Assembly (NCBI GenBank): GCA_024449915.1
Contig: JAMZAV010000167.1
Span: 1 to 64,000 of the forward strand
DNA from: Sweltsa coloradensis
Taxonomy: Eukaryota; Arthropoda; Insecta; Plecoptera; Chloroperlidae
Length of the DNA stretch: 64,000 bases
Direction: 5' to 3'
A model generated the notes under the pieces. It had not been told where the DNA came from, did not search any database, and saw only the letters and a list, made by a program, of their open reading frames with translations. Every line of letters begins with the position of its first letter. The stretch's first letter is position 1. Shown piece by piece: positions 63,301-64,000 of the stretch. A program made the translations under genes and the position numbers.

Positions 63301-63599
63301 TTGATATTTTGATTACCGTATCGATAATGACTTGACTTTTGATTATCAATTATCGAGATTTTGACCCAATATTGATTATTGATTGATAACATTGATTATC
63401 GTGTGCATCCCTATTATTCATTTGTGACATACCATCTGCGTAGACATCCCCATGCACATCGACTGCAGCTAGATCAAAATGTTTCCATAGCTGCCCTTTC
63501 TTCCAAACTTCCAGATACTGCTTTTTGTTTTTCGATTCAAATGAAATTTCTCGTACTACTCCTCGTAGTTCTTCAGTTTTCGAAAGGCTTGACAATATC
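41996..63599 (-). CDS. APEH: Acylaminoacyl-peptidase (acylpeptide hydrolase), 5' end outside the window
   Basis: APEH removes N-acylated (typically N-acetylated) amino acids from the amino end of short peptides in the cytosol, clearing N-terminally acetylated fragments. It is a serine peptidase of family S9. Seven exons join in frame: 63599-63433, 58369-58224, 58092-57825, 52110-51532, 50497-50139, 49456-49377 and 42308-41996 (1912 nt, about 637 residues). Beta-propeller phrases include [26 protein letters not shown] and [17 protein letters not shown]. The hydrolase domain has WPHGGPHS and GGSHGGF. The triad is Ser (codon 50183-50181), Asp in GRKDQRVP (42169-42167) and His in DDCHPLSQ (42076-42074). 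The human enzyme has 732 residues, so about 95 N-terminal residues lie upstream of base 64000. All splice sites are GT-AG with matching phases and no disabling mutation was seen, so it should be functional. Confidence 0.95.
42797..43690. repeat. Long fold-back palindrome inside the last APEH intron
   Basis: The left arm (about 42797-43239) and right arm (about 43305-43690) are diverged reverse complements around a 65-nt loop. Paired words include AATTGACGACT, ATAAATCTTCATTTCGC (right arm ATAAATCCTCATTTCGC), AGTGCACTTTCTATCTAGAA and GAGTAATATGCA. The arms are about 390-440 bp with small indels. It has no coding capacity. The structure is that of a fold-back element, and its transcript would be a long hairpin. 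Confidence 0.85.
43691..44787. other. Intronic DNA, nothing but a repeat end
   Basis: Around 44265-44345 a poly-G run, GGGGTCCCCTAGACCCCC and AGTTACGCCACTG (the reverse of CAGTGGCGTAACT) mark a dispersed DNA-element end like that at 6868-6893. No other feature was recognised. Confidence 0.45.
44788..46256. mobile_element. Non-autonomous hAT-like element rich in TGAAATATTTCA palindromes
   Basis: It begins TAGTGATCAAAGAGTGAAAT and ends ATTTCATGAAATTTTCGATC plus ACTA, so the outer TAGTGATC...GATCACTA is inverted. The flanks CCTATATA (44780-44787) and CCTATATC (46257-46264) form an 8-bp target duplication with one mismatch. Both subterminal regions are packed with GTGAAATATTTCA-type words. The length is 1469 bp and no transposase was seen. 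Confidence 0.75.
46265..47476. other. Intronic AT-rich DNA with a poly-A run
   Basis: A run of about 25 A at 47256-47280 is the only clear feature. No exon or RNA was recognised. Confidence 0.4.
47477..48288 (+). mobile_element. Helentron-like non-autonomous element, family 1, copy B
   Basis: The start is TTGGATGAGCGTAGCGAGCG. The end is CGCTCATCCAAC, the hairpin AACGC-GGCGGGACTTAA-GCGTT and TTCCTAG. The interior has about three tandem units of about 160 bp, marked by GAGCG(C/T)AATCG near 47682, 47848 and 48010 and by CACAGAACCTTAATTT in between. The length is 812 bp and it has no open frame. Confidence 0.85.
48289..49376. other. Intronic non-coding DNA
   Basis: A short CCCGGCACCTCCACCA phrase repeats near 48382 and 48438 (and at 47448). 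Nothing else was recognised up to the donor site of APEH exon 6. Confidence 0.4.
49377..49456 (-). CDS. APEH: APEH exon 6 of the visible part
   Basis: This is a short 80-bp exon between the acceptor TTACTTTTTCAG and donor CTG|GTGAGT. It reads [20 protein letters not shown] and then VSDIPDW, matching the human YRACVARNPVINIA segment. It ends two bases into the Trp codon, which the last exon completes. Confidence 0.92.
49659..50096 (-). mobile_element. Truncated Helentron-like element, family 3 (as 61783-62349)
   Basis: It shares GTTGATGGATGAGCTTTTTT, GCATTGTAGGTGATTGTTGT, CAAGTTTCTAT, AAAACCTTTATTTCTATG and AATATGAACGTT with 61783-62349. The GAGCG end is missing. Its outer CTAG end carries an inserted CCGCTTCGCTA-like segment. 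It lies between APEH exons 5 and 6. Confidence 0.7.
50139..50497 (-). CDS. APEH: APEH exon 5 of the visible part, nucleophile exon
   Basis: The acceptor CTATTTTTTTTTCAG and donor CCG|GTAAGA bound 359 bp. It carries [29 protein letters not shown] and [20 protein letters not shown], in which the Ser of GGSHGG is the catalytic nucleophile and HGGPH is the oxyanion-region motif of prolyl oligopeptidase-type enzymes. Confidence 0.95.
50996..51196 (+). mobile_element. LINE reverse transcriptase fragment in an APEH intron
   Basis: The open frame includes [20 protein letters not shown], where FADDL is the catalytic motif C of a non-LTR reverse transcriptase, followed by a plausible [11 protein letters not shown] segment. 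Only about 65 residues survive, opposite in strand to APEH. It is an inactive fragment of unassigned clade. Confidence 0.65.
51532..52110 (-). CDS. APEH: APEH exon 4 of the visible part (large)
   Basis: The acceptor TTTGTTTATTAG and donor GTA|GTAAGT bound 579 bp, the largest exon. It reads [20 protein letters not shown] early, [18 protein letters not shown] midway and [18 protein letters not shown] at the end, completing the propeller and the linker to the hydrolase domain. Confidence 0.93.
52294..53062 (+). mobile_element. Helentron-like non-autonomous element, family 1, copy C
   Basis: It has the same termini as copy B, with GAGCATAGCGAGCG at the start, and ends CGC(-)AACTTAAGCGTTTTCCTAG with part of the hairpin loop deleted. 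About three 160-bp units are marked by GAGCG-AATC near 52503, 52663 and 52825. The length is 769 bp. Confidence 0.85.
53266..54020 (+). mobile_element. Helentron-like element, family 1, copy D (first of a tandem dimer)
   Basis: It starts TTGGATGAGCGTAGCGAGCG and ends GGCGGGACTTAAGCGTTT, where the next copy begins at once. The usual terminal TCCTAG is missing at this junction. The core has three units (about 53453, 53614 and 53782). Confidence 0.85.
54021..54791 (+). mobile_element. Helentron-like element, family 1, copy E (second of a tandem dimer)
   Basis: It follows copy D without spacer and ends in the complete hairpin plus TTTTCCTAG. Core units near 54216, 54377 and 54538 are spaced 161 bp. 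The length is 771 bp and there is no open frame. Confidence 0.85.
55186..56152. mobile_element. hAT element with perfect target duplication and a BED zinc-finger remnant
   Basis: The ends TAGGGATGTGCGGGTACCCG and CTACCCGCACATCCCTA are inverted repeats, with arrays of ACCCGA/TCGGGT words inside each. CTTATTAG flanks both sides (55178-55185, 56153-56160). Near 55917-55998 the plus strand reads [20 protein letters not shown], the first half of a BED zinc finger as found at the N-terminus of hAT transposases, then a stop. It is therefore an internally deleted derivative of an autonomous hAT. Confidence 0.92.
56212..56283 (-). repeat. tRNA-like sequence
   Basis: The minus strand reads TAACTCAGTTGGTAAGAGCA (A box and D arm), TGGC-CCGGAAA-GCCA (anticodon arm, GGA at the anticodon position) and CTCGGGTTCATTCCCTGG (B box and T arm). 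Loop position 33 is C instead of U, and the acceptor stem is poor. It is a tRNA pseudogene or SINE head. Confidence 0.5.
56739..56863 (+). mobile_element. tRNA-like core between short inverted repeats, copy 2
   Basis: This 125-bp unit has the same layout as 40132-40256: CTACAATTCAGA and TCTGAATTGGAG termini, A box TGGTCTAGTGGTTAAGAC, loop CTGGAAT and B box GTTCGATTCCCGGTTGGGGC. The two copies differ at scattered positions but share even the T-rich segment beyond the tRNA-like part. Confidence 0.7.
56899..57477 (-). mobile_element. Helentron-like non-autonomous element, family 2, copy 4, truncated
   Basis: The CTAG and hairpin end is intact (CTAGGAAACGCTCAGTTGG). The sequence follows copies 1-3 to the phrase CTTGCGGATGGTCAAAATT and then stops, so the GAGCG end and poly-A/T region are missing. 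Confidence 0.75.
57825..58092 (-). CDS. APEH: APEH exon 3 of the visible part
   Basis: The acceptor TTTGTCAG and donor C|GTAAGG bound 268 bp, and the preceding intron is only 131 bp. It reads [20 protein letters not shown], then [20 protein letters not shown] and [12 protein letters not shown], typical APEH propeller sequence. Confidence 0.93.
58224..58369 (-). CDS. APEH: APEH exon 2 of the visible part
   Basis: The acceptor TTTAACACAG and donor AAG|GTATGC bound 146 bp. The junction completes a Gly codon with exon 1. It reads [20 protein letters not shown] and then [10 protein letters not shown], the conserved S-x-x-E-x-x-L-L-Y-x-A-E-K-K segment of the family. Confidence 0.93.
59714..61360 (+). 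CDS. Penelope-like polyprotein: reverse transcriptase plus GIY-YIG endonuclease, 5'-truncated
   Basis: The frame is open from the inverted-repeat junction to TAG at 61358-61360, about 548 residues. Domain order: [20 protein letters not shown] (fingers), [10 protein letters not shown] (motif A), [20 protein letters not shown] (motif B), FIDDF (motif C, 60299-60313), a linker with [12 protein letters not shown] (Cys-rich, about 60953) and the endonuclease VVYQLKC...[19 protein letters not shown] (from about 61070). RT followed by GIY-YIG is diagnostic of Penelope-like elements. Complete family members have longer N-terminal parts, so this copy lacks its start and cannot make a full protein, although the remaining frame has no stop. 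Codon use is GC-richer than the surroundings. Confidence 0.93.
   Translation, partial: THGKLQGINEATLNALTPQSIRTPVFYLLPKIHKEGNPGRPIVSSYNSPTERISAYIDSHLQPFVTNLDTHIKDSFHFLEKLRGLDTPLPDGALLVTVDVTSLYTNIPIIQGLAALESFLDKRPANTKPSTQFLTQLAHMVLRLNNFRFQDKHYLQIKGTAMGTRMAPSYANLFVGKLETDFLKTQQLLPHCFFRFIDDFFLNWTHGADSLELFLNNLNAFSVLNFTWTVSAFHVTFLDVDIFLYEGNISTKVHFKPTNSQQYLHNSSCHPTYTKHTLPFPLAVRGRRICSDPEGLSYYCDRITNAFVARGYERDVVRQRISRPQTQKTQVANTNNSAIPLVTRWHPGLQRLNGIIKSGLPILEAAPKTHHLANKIPRVFFRRPPNIGDSLIKRDPTRPPTRPQRAPPIGSYPCNRPRCKTCPMHPPTKTFTAEATGVTYPIHHHNSCLTSNVVYQLKCTQCPAEYVGLTTNELRTRMTGHRQSVKQMDPDKPVAQHAVEHSLPFKDCFTTRIIKALPDDCRQLELRNWELSHQHITRSREPPNLNNR
61478..61518 (+). ncRNA. Hammerhead-ribozyme-like motif in the Penelope element 3' region
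   Basis: GCTGA...TCAGC closes a core containing GTGATAA, then the hairpin GACC-ACTAGTT-GGTC, then GAAAC. This is the layout of the minimal hammerhead motifs known in Penelope-like elements (CUGANGA, stem II, GAAA). The first box deviates at two positions from consensus, so self-cleavage is uncertain. An inverted copy lies at 59228-59268. Confidence 0.4.
61783..62349 (-). mobile_element. Helentron-like non-autonomous element, family 3
   Basis: The minus strand begins TTGGATGAGCAAAGCGAAGT. It ends with GCTCATCCATC, the hairpin AACGC-GGCGGGACTTAA-GCGTT and TTCCTAG. The outer hairpin end is the same as in family 1, but the core lacks the 160-bp tandem units and instead carries GCGATCTTGATGAAAATTTG and GGGACCTTTGAAATCTCTG. 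The length is 567 bp and there is no open frame. Confidence 0.8.
62369..62901. mobile_element. Non-autonomous hAT element with perfect target duplication
   Basis: The ends TAGGGCTGTGAACGGGTACC and ATTTGCACAGCCCTA have a 10-bp inverted terminus (TAGGGCTGTG). CAGATAAA flanks both sides (62361-62368, 62902-62909). The 533-bp body has no transposase frame. It is nested in the larger hAT-like element. Confidence 0.9.
63433..63599 (-). CDS. APEH: APEH exon 1 of the visible part
   Basis: The acceptor CCACCTTAG precedes 63599 and the donor G|GTATGT follows 63433. It begins in phase 1 (so an upstream exon must exist) and reads [15 protein letters not shown], then [19 protein letters not shown] and [12 protein letters not shown]. 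It aligns with the human stretch around residues 100-150, the start of the propeller. Confidence 0.93.
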
Positions 63600-64000
63600 C
63601 TAAGGTGGAAATGAAAAACAAACAATAGTTCCAGACACCATATAGGCCATATACCATAGGCTATAGATAGGCCTAAGTTCTAGGCCCTATATTGTTTCTT
63701 TAATCACAATTATTAATATCTCAAATTAACTCCTGAACTGCTTTGTTAATCAACCCACCACTTATTATGGATAAGATCATTGTTGGTCATTGTTCGCCCC
63801 GCCAATGGTGTTGGCGCCTACTGGGTTGGCTTGGTCTGCTTTAAAAATTTAATGTGCCCCACGGCCCCCACTGAAAATCAGTACTGTGACTTGAGTAGGG
63901 TAGCCGACATTCTAAATACAAATTTATTGATTTTATTTTTATTTATTTATTTATTGCAGGGCTATCTTTGCCTGAGGACAATAAATTACCTATCATTTGT
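63600..64000. other. APEH intron sequence running off the window, with (TTTA)n
   Basis: Upstream of APEH visible exon 1. A (TTTA)n stretch lies at about 63930-63955. No further exon was recognised before the window ends. Confidence 0.5.

Larger units (their letters stand above)
58485..63413. mobile_element. Large hAT-like element filling the first visible APEH intron
   Basis: The left end AAGAGATGCACATCAATA and the reverse complement of the right end, TAGGGATGCACACGATAATC, agree over most of the first 12 bases. Both ends continue in ATTATCGATAAT-type palindromic words. The flanks GTATTCAT (58477-58484) and TTATTCAT (63414-63421) match at 7 of 8 bases. The element has been filled by later insertions at 59054, 61783 and 62369. 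No transposase frame was found in its own sequence. Confidence 0.55.

Noticed and set aside
1..64000. CRISPR array, operon or prokaryotic defence system
   Set aside because: The spliced animal gene and the retroelements make this a eukaryotic chromosome. No regularly spaced short repeats with unique spacers occur.

Overview
This window is a 64-kb piece of a gene-poor, AT-rich animal genome. It is eukaryotic: the one well-supported gene is split into exons with GT-AG junctions, there are no operons, and most of the DNA is transposable-element debris. The recurrent word TAGGCCTA, the Penelope-like and hAT elements and the tRNA-derived repeats suit a marine invertebrate. The sequence alone does not settle the phylum.

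The gene is acylaminoacyl-peptidase (APEH, acylpeptide hydrolase, prolyl oligopeptidase family S9) on the minus strand. Seven exons from 63599 down to the stop codon at 41996 join in frame at GT-AG junctions. They encode about 637 residues: the beta-propeller part and the whole alpha/beta-hydrolase domain with its Ser-Asp-His triad. The N-terminal exon or exons (about 95 residues by comparison with the human enzyme) lie beyond base 64000. The introns are heavily invaded. The first visible intron is almost entirely one hAT-like element (58485-63413), which itself holds a Penelope-like retroelement (59054-61653), a Helentron-like element (61783-62349) and a second hAT element (62369-62901).

Bases 1-41800 hold no gene that can be named. 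They contain a decayed LINE (9160-10760, plus), a second LINE remnant (25830-26200, minus), several MITE/hAT/Harbinger-like elements with terminal inverted repeats (TIRs) and in some cases target-site duplications (TSDs), a 90-bp minisatellite split by a hAT element (18960-21050), nested palindromic elements (24001-24777), and a possible transmembrane-segment exon that is partly tandem-duplicated (32512-32732, minus).

The most distinctive feature is a clan of short non-autonomous elements with an asymmetric structure, about 12 copies on both strands. One end is GAGCG-rich. The other carries the inverted match, then a small AACGC...GCGTT hairpin, then CTAG. One family has a core of about 160-bp tandem units. 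This matches the general plan of Helentron/Helitron2 non-autonomous elements (HINE, DINE-1, molluscan pearl). Copies lie at 30640, 31375, 35699, 36810, 47477, 49659, 52294, 53266, 54021, 56899 and 61783, and relatives at 7808, 13865 and 32850.
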